DNA of 64,000 bases from Devosia oryziradicis (GCF_016698645.1 NZ_CP068047.1:372001-436000), one strand, 5' to 3'. Shown: positions 8,130 through 18,412, numbered from the stretch's first letter. Made by a program: numbers and translations. Notes: generated by a model not told the origin, from the letters alone.

Positions 8130-9224
8130 TTATGCACCACGCACAGACGGATGCCAGAAGGTGACGCCCCGTTCGATCAGGACAATCACCCCGTAGAAGA
8201 CCGAGCCCGCGACTGCCGCCACCGCGATTTCGGCCCATACCATGTCGACATTCATCCGGCCGACTTCGGTAGAAATCCGGAAGCCCATTCCCACAATGGG
8301 CGTCCCGAAGAATTCCGCTACGATTGCGCCGATCAAGGCCAAAGTCGAGTTGATCTTGAGGGCGTTGAATATGAAGGGGCCCGCAGCGGGAAGCCGTAAC
8401 TTCATAAGGGTTTGCCAATAGCCGGCCGCATAGGTGCGCATCAGGTCGCGCTCGATGGCTGAAGATGCGTTGAGGCCGGCCACGGTATTCACCAGCATGG
8501 GGAAGAAGGTCATGATGACGACGACCGCAGCCTTGCTGGGCCAGTCGAAGCCGAACCACATGACCATGATGGGGGCGACGCCGACAATGGGCAAAGCCGA
8601 GACGAAATTGCCCAGCGGCAGGAGGCCCGACTTAAGGAAGGGCGAGCGATCGATCAGGATGGCGACGACGAAGCCGAGGCCACAGCCGAGCGCGTAGCCG
8701 ATCAGCACCGCCTTGAGGAACGTCTGCTGGAAATCGGCCAGCAGGGTCGGCACCGAGGCGGTGATGCGCGCCCAGATCATCGAGGGCGGCGGCAGGATGA
8801 CCTGCGGCACATTGCCGGCGCGGGTGACGACCTCCCAGACCACGAGAATGGTGACCCCGAAGGCAATGGGGATAAGGAGCCCGAGACCGGCATTGTCGCC
8901 GAGGCCCGGTGCCAGGGTCTTGCTGAGGCGTTCGACGAAGAGCCAGGCGAACAGCCAGGCTGCGATCAGCGCCATCCAGAAGAAGGGCGGCGTGGGCGCG
9001 AAGGCGCCGATGGTGGTCAGCACAGCCACGGCGCCCAGTACGGCAAAGGCGCCATCGGCCCAGAGGCCGAGCGGTACGAAGAAGCGGATCAGCGACAGGA
9101 AGCCAAGCGCAAGGAAGGCCTTGAGCAGGAGAGCAGTCTCAAAAGGCGTTACGACGCTCAGCGCGAAGGCGGCGGCGGAAAGGCCGCCGGCAACAAGCGC
9201 AAGGAAGAACTGGAGCTGGCTCAT
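8130..9224 (-). CDS. ABC transporter permease (N-terminally extended)
   Basis: 364 residues. The C-terminal ~250 residues are a BPD_transp_1 permease of the SsuC/TauC type, with PPPSMIWARI leading in and the EAA-loop region around DLMRTYAAGYWQTLMKLRLPAAGP. The first ~115 residues add about four hydrophobic segments not present in the standard ~260-residue family member. The ATG overlaps the stop of the other permease by 4 nt. The two permeases differ and would form a heterodimer. Confidence 0.88.
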   Translation of the reverse strand: MSQLQFFLALVAGGLSAAAFALSVVTPFETALLLKAFLALGFLSLIRFFVPLGLWADGAFAVLGAVAVLTTIGAFAPTPPFFWMALIAAWLFAWLFVERLSKTLAPGLGDNAGLGLLIPIAFGVTILVVWEVVTRAGNVPQVILPPPSMIWARITASVPTLLADFQQTFLKAVLIGYALGCGLGFVVAILIDRSPFLKSGLLPLGNFVSALPIVGVAPIMVMWFGFDWPSKAAVVVIMTFFPMLVNTVAGLNASSAIERDLMRTYAAGYWQTLMKLRLPAAGPFIFNALKINSTLALIGAIVAEFFGTPIVGMGFRISTEVGRMNVDMVWAEIAVAAVAGSVFYGVIVLIERGVTFWHPSVRGA

Positions 9225-10117
9225 GCGGGTCGCGCCCCCATGGAGCGATTTACCAACCGCTCGACAACGCCGACCGCAATGACCAGCAAAGCTGCGAGGA
9301 TGGAGGCCGCGAAAAGCGCGGCCCAGATTTGCACCGTCTGGCTGTAGTAGGAGCCAGCCAGCAGGCGGGCGCCGAGGCCGGCCACGGCGCCGGTCGGCAA
9401 CTCACCAACAATGGCGCCAACCAGCGAGGCAGCGACGCCGACCTTGAGCGAGGCAAAAAGGAAGGGCATGGCGGCGGGCCAGCGCAGCTTCCAAAAGGTC
9501 TGGCTGGGCGAAGCATTGTAGGTGTGCATGAGGTCGAGCTGGATCGCCTCGGGCGAGCGCAACCCTTTGACCATGCCGACCGCCACCGGGAAGAAGCTGA
9601 GATAGGCTGAGATTATGGCCTTCGACATCAGTCGCGCTGGGTCAGTGGGGATGCCCATGGTGCCGGTGAAGATGTTGAAGCCGATGACTACGATCAGCGG
9701 CGCGAGCGCCAGGATCGGGATGGTCTGGCTGGCGACGATCCACGGCATCAGCGAGCGGTTCATCGCCTCGTTGTGGACGATGAGCACCGCGAGCCCGACG
9801 CCTAGCAACGAACCCATGACGAAGCCCAGCGCCGTGGCCGAAAAGGTAACCCAGGCGTGGAAGATCAGGCTCCGCGGCTTGTTGGGCGCGACAAGTGCAG
9901 TGGAGTTCCACAGCTCGCCGAACACCTGGTGTGCCGTTGGAAGAACGGGCTTTTCCTGGTTCCAGGTATCCTGGACAAACTGGGTGAACGGCACATCTAC
10001 CATGTCACCGCGGCGATAGACGTCGTTCTGCCAAGGCGCATTGAGCCCGATGGCCGCCGCATACCAGATGGCGACGATGGCGAGCAGGACGACGATGATG
10101 GGACCCGCGCGGGTCAT
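9221..10117 (-). CDS. ABC transporter permease
   Basis: 298-residue inner-membrane permease of the BPD_transp_1 family. A first membrane segment is at residues ~5-25, then after a ~50-residue loop the core with EAA-type motif DLMHTYNASPSQTFWKLRWP. Its ATG overlaps the TAA of the ATPase gene by 1 nt (TAATG) and its stop overlaps the next permease. It works with the ATPase (10117-10935), the second permease and the NMT1-type binding protein. Confidence 0.9.
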   Translation of the reverse strand: MTRAGPIIVVLLAIVAIWYAAAIGLNAPWQNDVYRRGDMVDVPFTQFVQDTWNQEKPVLPTAHQVFGELWNSTALVAPNKPRSLIFHAWVTFSATALGFVMGSLLGVGLAVLIVHNEAMNRSLMPWIVASQTIPILALAPLIVVIGFNIFTGTMGIPTDPARLMSKAIISAYLSFFPVAVGMVKGLRSPEAIQLDLMHTYNASPSQTFWKLRWPAAMPFLFASLKVGVAASLVGAIVGELPTGAVAGLGARLLAGSYYSQTVQIWAALFAASILAALLVIAVGVVERLVNRSMGARPA

Positions 10118-10935
10118 TACACCGTCTCCTCGTAGGAGTGCCCTGCCCTGAGTCCATCGCGCACCCGCGCGGCAATGGCCAGAAACTCCGGCGTCTCGCG
10201 GATATCGAGGGGGCGCTCGCGCGGCAGGTTGGATTCGATCACGTCGGTTACGCGCCCCGGCCGCGGCGACATGACCACGATCTTGGTCGACAGGTACACC
10301 GCCTCCGGAATGGAATGGGTGACAAAGCAGATGGTTTTCTGCGTACGGTCCCAGAGCTTGAGCAGCTCGGAATTGAGATGGTCGCGTACGATTTCATCGA
10401 GCGCGCCGAAGGGTTCGTCCATCAGCAGCAGGTCGGCATCGAAGGCCAGGGCGCGGGCAATAGAGGCACGCTGCTGCATGCCGCCCGACAATTGCCAGGG
10501 ATATTTCTTCTCGAACCCCGAGAGGTTGACCAGGTCCATGGTGCGCTTAATGCGCTCGGCTTGCTGGCTGGCGCCATAGCCCATGATTTCGAGCGGCAGC
10601 GCGATGTTCTTTTCGATGGTGCGCCAGGGATAGAGCGCCGGTGCCTGGAACACGTAGCCGTAGGAGCGATCCTTGCGCGCATTTTCAGGGGTCTGGCCAT
10701 TGATGGTCAGGGTGCCCGAGGTTGGCTGTTCCAGATCGGCAATGGTGCGCAGGAAGGTGGTCTTGCCGCAGCCGGACGGGCCGATGAAGGAGACGAACTC
10801 GCCCTTGTTGATGGTGAGGTTGACGTTGCTGAGCGCGACGACGTCGCCGTCATTGGTCTTGAAGGTCAGGCCGAGATCGGTCGCGGAAACGACGGCCTCG
10901 GTCCTGTCGGCGCTGGTGGGGGAAGACGTCGTCAC
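10117..10935 (-). CDS. ABC transporter ATP-binding protein
   Basis: About 272 residues from the GTG at 10933-10935, the first good start after the preceding gene ends; a longer frame runs back into that gene and is a shadow. Walker A GPSGCGKTT, signature LSGGMQQR, Walker B LLLMDEPFGALD and H-loop FVTHSIPEA are all present. It is the SsuB/TauB-type ATPase energising the importer. No strong ribosome site is seen before the GTG, so the exact start is uncertain. Confidence 0.9.
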   Translation of the reverse strand: MTTSSPTSADRTEAVVSATDLGLTFKTNDGDVVALSNVNLTINKGEFVSFIGPSGCGKTTFLRTIADLEQPTSGTLTINGQTPENARKDRSYGYVFQAPALYPWRTIEKNIALPLEIMGYGASQQAERIKRTMDLVNLSGFEKKYPWQLSGGMQQRASIARALAFDADLLLMDEPFGALDEIVRDHLNSELLKLWDRTQKTICFVTHSIPEAVYLSTKIVVMSPRPGRVTDVIESNLPRERPLDIRETPEFLAIAARVRDGLRAGHSYEETV

Positions 10936-10993
10936 GGACAAGGAGTTCTGCCTTTGGATGGAATGCGGAGCGGCCTGACCATGAGGGCTGGGT

Positions 10994-11365
10994 TCAGCAT
11001 GGCGCGACCTCGCCCCACTTTGTGCCGTCGCCGAAGAAGATTTCGATCTTGTCGCTGGTGGACTGGCGCAGGACGAACTGCCTGACGTCGAGATTGTCGA
11101 GCGTGCCTTCCTGATGGCAGATGCCCGAAACAAGCTGCGCACCGCTGCCAGCCGTGGCGATATCGGCGATCTCGCAGCTGAAGATATACCCACTGATCCA
11201 GTCGGGACGGAGCATGATCATGTTGTCGATGTCATAGTCGCCATCGCCGGTCATCCAGCCGCAACCGCTGGCGTCGCCCCAGTCACCCTCAATGGCCAGC
11301 TGCGCGCCGGCCGCAGGAGCAGCAAGCGCGAGCAGCGAAGCCAAGGTGAGGATGCGCAGCAGCAA
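10994..11365 (-). CDS. Small secreted protein of unknown function
   Basis: 123 residues with a TTG start directly after the TGA of hydA. Residues 1-21 (MLLRILTLASLLALAAPAAGA) form a signal peptide. The mature part is acidic with four cysteines (SGCGWM, IFSCEIAD, SGICHQEG, final Cys), suggesting disulfides in the periplasm. It sits inside the pyrimidine unit between dihydropyrimidinase and the ABC ATPase. I do not recognise the family; a periplasmic role linked to the importer is only a guess from position. Confidence 0.7.
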   Translation of the reverse strand: MLLRILTLASLLALAAPAAGAQLAIEGDWGDASGCGWMTGDGDYDIDNMIMLRPDWISGYIFSCEIADIATAGSGAQLVSGICHQEGTLDNLDVRQFVLRQSTSDKIEIFFGDGTKWGEVAPC

Positions 11366-12817
11366 TCAAACCCCCGTCGCCGGAATACCCGACCGTTCCA
11401 CCTTGCGCGGTGCGACGATTTCTTTCCACTGGCTCAGCGCCCGGTGCACAGGGTTCTTCGCTTCCCGGCCCACGAATTTGCCATGGCCGGGCTCGGTCCT
11501 GACCTCGCTCTCGACGATCGAGACCTTGCCGCGCGTCAGGACGAACCGCGGCAGGCCGGTGACTTCGAAACCCTCGAACACGTTGTAGTCGATGACCGAC
11601 TGCTGGTTGGCAGCCGAAATAGTCTTGCTGCGCTTGGGGTCCCAGACCACCAGGTCCGCATCGGCCCCGACCAGCACGGCACCTTTCTTGGGGTAGAGCC
11701 CCAGGATCTTGGCGATATTGGTCGAGGTCACGGCCACGAATTCGTTCATCGTCAATCGGCCGGTATTGACGCCTGACGTCCACAGCACCGGCAGGCGGTC
11801 TTCCAGACCGCCCGTACCATTGGGAATCTTGGAGAAATTGCCGATGCCGTTGCGCTTCTGTTCGGTGGTGAAGGCGCAGTGGTCCGTCGCGACGCAGGAG
11901 AGGGAACCGGACTGCAGGCCGGCCCACAGCGAATCCTGGTGCAGCTTGTTGCGGAAGGGCGGCGACATGACGCGACGGGCGGCATGGTCCCAGTCCTGGT
12001 TGAAATACTCGCTTTCGTCCAGCGTCAGATGCTGCACCAGCGGCTCGCCATAGACGCGCATACCCTTCTGGCGGGCGCGGCGGATGGCTTCATGCGCCTG
12101 CTCGGAGCTGACATGGACGACATAGAGCGGGACGCCGGCCATGTCGGCGATCATGATGGCGCGGTTGGTGGCTTCGCCTTCGACCTCCGGCGGCCGCGAA
12201 TAGGCATGCGCCTCGGGTCCGTTATTGCCCTCGGCGAGCAGCTTGGCCGTCATGGCCGCGACCACGTCGCCGTTTTCGGCATGGACGAGCGGCAGGGCAC
12301 CCAGGTCGGCGCAGCGCTGGAAGGACGAGAACATCTCGTCGTCATTGACCATTAGCGCGCCCTTATAGGCCATGAAATGCTTGAAGCTGGTGATGCCGCG
12401 ATCGACGACATCGGCCATTTCATTGAACACCTGCTCGCCCCACCAGGTGATAGCCATGTGGAAGGAATAATCCGCCGACGCCTTGCCGGTCTTGTTGTCC
12501 CACATCTGCAGGGCTTCGAGCAGCGACTGGTTGGGATTGGGCAGGCAGAAATCGACCACCATCGTGGTGCCGCCGGAGAGGCCGGCCCGAGTGCCGGATT
12601 CGAAATCATCGGCGGAGTAAGTGCCCATGAAGGGCATTTCGAGATGGGTATGGGGGTCGATGCCGCCGGGCATGATGTAGCAGCCCGTGGCGTCGAGGGT
12701 CTCGTCGCCGGACAGGTTCTGCCCGATCTCGACGATGGTTTCGCCGTCGATGAGGACGTCGGCTTTGTAGGTGAGATCGGCGGTGACGACGGTGCCGTTT
12801 TTGATGACTTTGGTCAT
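11366..12817 (-). CDS. hydA: Dihydropyrimidinase (D-hydantoinase family)
   Basis: 483 residues of the amidohydrolase superfamily. The metal site is visible: GGIDPHTHLEMPF (residues ~51-63), the Lys of FMAYKGAL (about 152, carboxylated in the family), then HAENGD and HVSSEQA histidines and ATDHCAF. It hydrolyses dihydrouracil/dihydrothymine to N-carbamoyl-beta-amino acids, step 2 of the reductive pyrimidine pathway. Upstream in the same unit is the carbamoyl-amidohydrolase that acts next. The enzyme for step 1 (dihydropyrimidine dehydrogenase) is not in this window. Confidence 0.95.
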   Translation of the reverse strand: MTKVIKNGTVVTADLTYKADVLIDGETIVEIGQNLSGDETLDATGCYIMPGGIDPHTHLEMPFMGTYSADDFESGTRAGLSGGTTMVVDFCLPNPNQSLLEALQMWDNKTGKASADYSFHMAITWWGEQVFNEMADVVDRGITSFKHFMAYKGALMVNDDEMFSSFQRCADLGALPLVHAENGDVVAAMTAKLLAEGNNGPEAHAYSRPPEVEGEATNRAIMIADMAGVPLYVVHVSSEQAHEAIRRARQKGMRVYGEPLVQHLTLDESEYFNQDWDHAARRVMSPPFRNKLHQDSLWAGLQSGSLSCVATDHCAFTTEQKRNGIGNFSKIPNGTGGLEDRLPVLWTSGVNTGRLTMNEFVAVTSTNIAKILGLYPKKGAVLVGADADLVVWDPKRSKTISAANQQSVIDYNVFEGFEVTGLPRFVLTRGKVSIVESEVRTEPGHGKFVGREAKNPVHRALSQWKEIVAPRKVERSGIPATGV

Positions 12818-12855
12818 GGTCTACCCCATTCGAAATCTTGGGTTTGCACGGGCCT

Positions 12856-13015
12856 TCCCCTCACCCGCCGCTACGCGGCGACCTCTCCCCAATGGGGAGA
12901 GGAATGGATCGAGCCAGTGCTTGGCGATGTGAAGACGCTGCGGCGCGGATGCCGCCTATTCCTCTCCCCATCGGGGAGAGGGTGGCCGGAGCGAAGCGGA
13001 GGTCGGGTGAGGGGG
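12856..13015. repeat. Palindromic repeat, family A (copy 2, double unit)
   Basis: Starts with CCCCTCACCCGCCGCTACG and CGGCGACCTCTCCCC-aat-GGGGAGAG, and ends with a second CCTCTCCCC-atc-GGGGAGAGG unit. It covers the 3' part of the DUF559 gene and the gap before hydA. With the copy at 13347-13392 it brackets the DUF559 gene inside the pyrimidine operon. Confidence 0.82.
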
Positions 13016-13338
13016 GAGCCCTCGATCGCGCTCAGAATGGCGGAAGCGACCCCGTCGAGATTTTCGAGCACTTCGTTATTCCAGAAGCGGAGGACTGAGT
13101 AGCCCTGTGCGTTCAAGTAGGCCGTGCGGACTTCATCGCTGGCAGTTTCGGCGTGTTGGCCGCCGTCAACCTCAATGATCAAGCCAAGCTCGCGGCAGGC
13201 GAAGTCGGCAATGTACGAACCGACCTGCAGTTGACGAACGAACTTGCGTTGAGCCAATCCACGATTGCGTAGCGCCGACCACAGATGGCTCTCCGCATCC
13301 GTGGCGTTCTGGCGAAGCTGACGGGGTCTTTGGCTCAC
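12871..13338 (-). CDS. DUF559 / Vsr-like endonuclease-fold protein
   Basis: 155 residues from GTG. Residues ~1-110 match the DUF559 family, a PD-(D/E)XK-like fold related to very-short-patch repair nucleases: RQNATDAESHLWSALRNR, FVRQLQVGSYIADFACRELGLIIEVDGGQH, and VLRFWNNEVL. The last ~45 residues (from about PLTRPPLRSGHPLPDGER to SPHWGEVAA) are translation of a palindromic repeat, so the original gene was shorter. It lies in the middle of the pyrimidine unit, with no apparent link to it. A DNA repair or restriction-like role is possible but unproven. Confidence 0.8.
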   Translation of the reverse strand: MSQRPRQLRQNATDAESHLWSALRNRGLAQRKFVRQLQVGSYIADFACRELGLIIEVDGGQHAETASDEVRTAYLNAQGYSVLRFWNNEVLENLDGVASAILSAIEGSPLTRPPLRSGHPLPDGERNRRHPRRSVFTSPSTGSIHSSPHWGEVAA

Positions 13339-13346
13339 CGACGCGC

Positions 13347-13392
13347 CCCCTCACCCGCCGCTGCGCGGCGACCTCTCCCCGATGGGGAGAGG
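13347..13392. repeat. Palindromic repeat, family A (copy 3)
   Basis: Single unit: CCCTCACCCGCCGCTGCGCG then CGACCTCTCCCC-gat-GGGGAGAGG. It lies in the 79-bp gap between the DUF559 gene and the amidohydrolase gene. Confidence 0.85.
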
Positions 13393-13417
13393 AAAGCCAA
13401 GGCTTTGGCGGAGCCGC

Positions 13418-14668
13418 TCACTCCACGATCTCCGCCGTTTCCACCACCGCGTGGAACAACACATCGGCACCTGCCGACGCCCAATCCTTGGAGATGTCTT
13501 CGGCCTCATTGTGGCTCAACCCGCCGACACACGGGCACATGATCATCGTGCTCGGTGCCACCCGGTTGGTCCAGCAGGCGTCGTGGCCGGCGCCCGAAAT
13601 GATGTCCATGTGGCTGTAGCCAAGCTTTTCGGCGGCCGAACGGACGCGCTGCACCAGGGTCGGGTCGAAGGCGACGGGGTCGAAATGGCCGACGGCCTCC
13701 ATCGCATAGCCGACCCCGAGCTCGGCACAGATGGCCTGGGCCTTTTCTTCGATCTGTGATCGCATCGAAGTCAGCTTGCCCAGTTCGGGCGAGCGAATGT
13801 CGACCGTGAACACCACCGTACCCGGCAGCACGTTGCGCGAATTGGGGGAGAACTTGACCTGCCCCACACCGCCGACGGCGCCGGGCTGGTGGGCCATGGC
13901 GATCGCCTGCACCGCCTCCATGATGCGGGCCATCGCGAGCCCGGCATTGACGCGCATCAGCATGGGCGTCGAGCCCGTATGGGCCTCCTTGCCGGTCAAA
14001 GTGAATTCGAGCCACCACAGGCCCTGGCCGTGGGTGACGACGCCGATCTGCCTCTTCTCGGCTTCGAGGATCGGGCCCTGCTCGATGTGGTACTCGAAAT
14101 AGGCATGCATCTTGCGAGCGCCGACCGGCTCCTCGCCGACCCAGCCGATGCGCTGGAGTTCATCGCCGAAGCTCTTGCCGTCCATGTCCTTGCGGCCATA
14201 GGCCCAATCGAGGGTGTGGATGCCGGCAAAGACGCCCGAGGCCAGCATGGCCGGGGCAAAGCGGGCGCCTTCCTCGTTGGTCCAGTTGGTGACGACGATG
14301 GGGTGCTTGGTCTTGATGCCGAGGTCGTTCATCGAGCGGACCACTTCGAGCCCAGCCAGCACGCCCAGCACGCCATCATATTTGCCGCCGGTGGGCTGGG
14401 TATCGAGGTGGCTGCCGATATAGACCGGCAGGGCATCGGGATCGGTGCCCGGGCGGGTCATGAACATGGTGCCCATCTGGTCGACGGCCATGCTGAGGCC
14501 GGCGTCGTCGCACCAGGCCTGGAACAGTTCGCGGCCCTTCTTGTCGTCGTCGGTCAGCGTCTGGCGGTTGTTGCCGCCAGCGATGCCGGGACCGATCCTG
14601 GCCATATCCATGAGGCTGTCCCAGAGCCGATCACCATTGATACGAAGGTTTTCTCCTGGGGCGGACAT
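13418..14668 (-). CDS. Zn-dependent N-carbamoyl-amino-acid hydrolase (beta-ureidopropionase type)
   Basis: 416-residue M20-type amidohydrolase of the AmaB / allantoate amidohydrolase group. Metal-binding motifs: GSHLDTQPTGGKYDG (residues ~85-99), NWTNEEGARF, EYHIEQGPILE and GAGHDACW near the C-terminus. By context it hydrolyses N-carbamoyl-beta-alanine to beta-alanine, CO2 and ammonia, step 3 of pyrimidine reduction; the family also includes allantoate and L-carbamoylase enzymes. It starts 12 nt after the mmsA stop and lies in the same unit as dihydropyrimidinase. Confidence 0.9.
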   Translation of the reverse strand: MSAPGENLRINGDRLWDSLMDMARIGPGIAGGNNRQTLTDDDKKGRELFQAWCDDAGLSMAVDQMGTMFMTRPGTDPDALPVYIGSHLDTQPTGGKYDGVLGVLAGLEVVRSMNDLGIKTKHPIVVTNWTNEEGARFAPAMLASGVFAGIHTLDWAYGRKDMDGKSFGDELQRIGWVGEEPVGARKMHAYFEYHIEQGPILEAEKRQIGVVTHGQGLWWLEFTLTGKEAHTGSTPMLMRVNAGLAMARIMEAVQAIAMAHQPGAVGGVGQVKFSPNSRNVLPGTVVFTVDIRSPELGKLTSMRSQIEEKAQAICAELGVGYAMEAVGHFDPVAFDPTLVQRVRSAAEKLGYSHMDIISGAGHDACWTNRVAPSTMIMCPCVGGLSHNEAEDISKDWASAGADVLFHAVVETAEIVE

Positions 14669-14680
14669 ATGGACCAGATC

Positions 14681-16173
<1,493 letters not shown>

Positions 16174-16174
<1 letters not shown>

Positions 16175-17502
16175 CAGTCGATGCTCCTCAGCGCGGTGCG
16201 CACGCCGTCGATCAATTCGCCGATCTGGGCTTCCGAGACGATCAGCGGCGGGGACATGGCGATGATGTCGCCGGTGGTGCGGATCAGGTAGCCGTCCTCG
16301 AAGCATTTGAGGAAGGCGGAGAAGGCGCGTTTGGTGGGCGAGCCGGCGATGGGTTCGAGCTCGATGGCGCCGACAAGGCCGATATTCCTGATGTCGATGA
16401 CATGCGGCTCGCCCTTGAGCGAATGCAAAGCGTCCTGCCAGACCGGAGCCAGCTCGGCGCCGCGGGTCAGGAGACCCTCGTCCTTGTAGGTTTCGAGGGT
16501 GGCAAGGCCTGCGGCCGATGCGATCGGGTTACCCGAATAGGTGTAGCCGTGGAAGAACTCGATGACGTGTTCCGGGCCCTGCATGAAGGCGTCGTGGATT
16601 TCGGCCGAAACGAGCACCGCGCCCATGGGGATGACGCCATTGGTCAGGCCCTTGGCAGTGACCATGATGTCGGGCGTTACGCCGAAATAGTCGGCGCCGA
16701 AGGGGGTGCCCAGGCGCCCGAAGCCGGTGATGACCTCGTCGAAGATCAAGAGGATGCCGTGCTTCTTGGTGATCTCGCGCAGGCGCTTGAGATAGCCGGC
16801 GGGAGGGATCAAGACGCCGGTCGAACCGGCGACGGGCTCGACGATGACCGCGGCGATGGTCGAAGCATCATGCAGGGTAACAATACGCTCGAGCTCATCG
16901 GCGAGATCGACGCCATGTTCGGGCAGGCCCTTCGAGAAGGCGTTCTTGGTCAGGTTATGCGTGTGCGGCATGTGGTCGACGCCGGTCAGCAGGCTGCCAA
17001 ACATCTTGCGGTTGGTGACGATGCCGCCCACCGAAATGCCGCCGAAATTGACGCCGTGATAGCCGCGTTCGCGGCCGATCAGCCGGAACCGGCTGCCGTC
17101 GCCCTTTACGCGGTGATAGGCCAGCGCGACCTTCAGCGCAGTCTCGACCGATTCAGAGCCCGAATTGGTGAACAGGACGTGGTCGAGCCCCTTGGGGGCG
17201 ATGTCGACGATGCGGTTGGCGAGCTCGAAGGCCTTGGGATGGCCCATCTGGAATGCCGGCGCGTAGTCGAGCTCCGCAGCCTGGCTCGCAATAGCCTCGA
17301 CGATCTTGGGTCGGGCATGGCCGGCATTGACGCACCACAGGCCCGCCGTGCCATCGAGCACCTGGCGGCCATCGGAAGTGGTGTAGTGCATGTCCTTGGC
17401 GGCGACGAACATGCGCGGGGATTTCTTGAACTGCCGATTGGCGGTAAACGGCATCCAGAAGGCGCTCAGGTCGTTCGGCACCACGGCATTAGAATTGGAC
17501 AC
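16174..17502 (-). CDS. Aspartate aminotransferase family omega-amino acid:pyruvate transaminase
   Basis: 442 residues from a GTG with GGGAG 8 nt upstream. Class III PLP aminotransferase: [25 protein letters not shown], and PLP lysine in [13 protein letters not shown]. The opening [17 protein letters not shown] is typical of beta-alanine/omega-amino acid:pyruvate aminotransferases. It would convert beta-alanine to malonate semialdehyde for MmsA. It is the first gene of the minus-strand pyrimidine unit, facing the RutR-like gene across a RutR-type operator. Confidence 0.92.
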
Positions 17503-17576
17503 GAAGTCTCGCTCCCGTTGATTCTGGTCCGGCCTGTCATTTGGCACTTGACGGGAGGCCGTTAAGTCCAGAAATT

Positions 17577-17592
17577 TTGACCAGTTGGAAAA
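17577..17592. promoter_or_regulatory. Putative RutR operator
   Basis: TTGACCAGTTGGAAAA matches the published E. coli RutR consensus TTGACCA-N2-TGGTCAA at 12 of the 14 specified bases (left half perfect, right half 5 of 7). It lies between the transaminase start (17502) and the RutR-like gene start (17628), where it could control both directions. Confidence 0.72.
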
Positions 17593-17627
17593 ATGTTAGC
17601 ACTCCCAAACTTTCCCGCAAGGCGAAA

Positions 17628-18350
17628 ATGCCGCCCTCAAAGCTGAAAAGTGCCGATCCATCAGCCGCGCCCAAGCGGCAGCACAAGGCCGACGCCAAGG
17701 CGGCTGCAGCGCATACCCATCCAAAGCCGCGCCCGCTGACCCGCATCCAGCGGGAAAAGCAGGACGTGATCCTGGAGGCGGCGCTGGAGGTGTTTTCGGT
17801 GCATGGCTTTCGCGGCGCGACGATCGACCAGATCGCCGAAGTGGCCGGGATGAGCAAACCCAACCTGCTCTACTATTTTCCGCGCAAAGAAGAGATCCAC
17901 CGCCGGCTGATGGCGGCCCTGCTCGAAACCTGGCTGGCGCCGCTACAGGAAATGAACGCCGATGGCGATCCGTTTCCCGAAATCCGCTCCTATATCCGGC
18001 GCAAGCTGGAAATGGCGCGCGACTATCCTCGCGAAAGTCGGCTCTTTGCCAACGAGATGCTGCAAGGTGCGCCACGCATCAGCGAGATGATCGAGATCGA
18101 TCTCAAGAACCTGGTCGACGAAAAGGCCAAGGTCCTGCTGGGTTGGATGGACGAGGGCAAGCTGGCGCGCACCGACCCCTATCACCTGATCTTCTCGATC
18201 TGGGCGACGACGCAGCATTACGCCGATTTCGACGTGCAGGTGCGTGCGGTGCTGGGCAAGGACCGGGGTGGAGAGGGCCGCTTCGAGGATGCCGCACGCT
18301 ATCTCGAGCAACTGTTCCTGTACGGCCTGACACCGCAGCGACGGCGATAG
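17628..18350 (+). CDS. rutR: TetR-family pyrimidine utilisation regulator, RutR-like
   Basis: 240 residues from ATG 17628 with AAGG upstream; a longer TTG-started frame would place the operator inside the gene and is less likely. After a basic, Ala/Lys-rich N-terminal tail of about 40 residues comes the TetR helix-turn-helix (ILEAALEVFSVHGFRGATIDQIAE, then MSKPNLLYYFPRKEEI). The C-terminal domain is RutR (YcdC)-like, with FANEMLQGAPRI and FSIWATTQHYADFDVQV. RutR proteins sense uracil/thymine. Its divergent position to a pyrimidine catabolic unit and the adjacent operator support the same role here. Confidence 0.85.
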   Translation: MPPSKLKSADPSAAPKRQHKADAKAAAAHTHPKPRPLTRIQREKQDVILEAALEVFSVHGFRGATIDQIAEVAGMSKPNLLYYFPRKEEIHRRLMAALLETWLAPLQEMNADGDPFPEIRSYIRRKLEMARDYPRESRLFANEMLQGAPRISEMIEIDLKNLVDEKAKVLLGWMDEGKLARTDPYHLIFSIWATTQHYADFDVQVRAVLGKDRGGEGRFEDAARYLEQLFLYGLTPQRRR

Positions 18351-18362
18351 TTTAGCGATCGG

Positions 18363-18412
18363 TTGACAATCCCCGCGTGCCCGTATATTACTTAAGCACA
18401 AGATTAAGTAAT
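18363..18412 (+). promoter_or_regulatory. Promoter overlapped by a 9-bp inverted repeat
   Basis: TTGACA at 18363-18368, with TATATT/TATTAC starting 15-17 nt later as the -10. A perfect inverted repeat ATTACTTAA (18387-18395) / TTAAGTAAT (18404-18412) with 8-nt spacer covers the -10 and the likely start. This is the layout of a repressor operator. It drives the RibD-type reductase gene beginning at 18425. Confidence 0.68.

Noticed and set aside
17541..17627. Longer TTG-started N-terminus for the RutR-like protein
   Set aside because: It would contain the operator and promoter within the coding region; the ATG at 17628 fits better.
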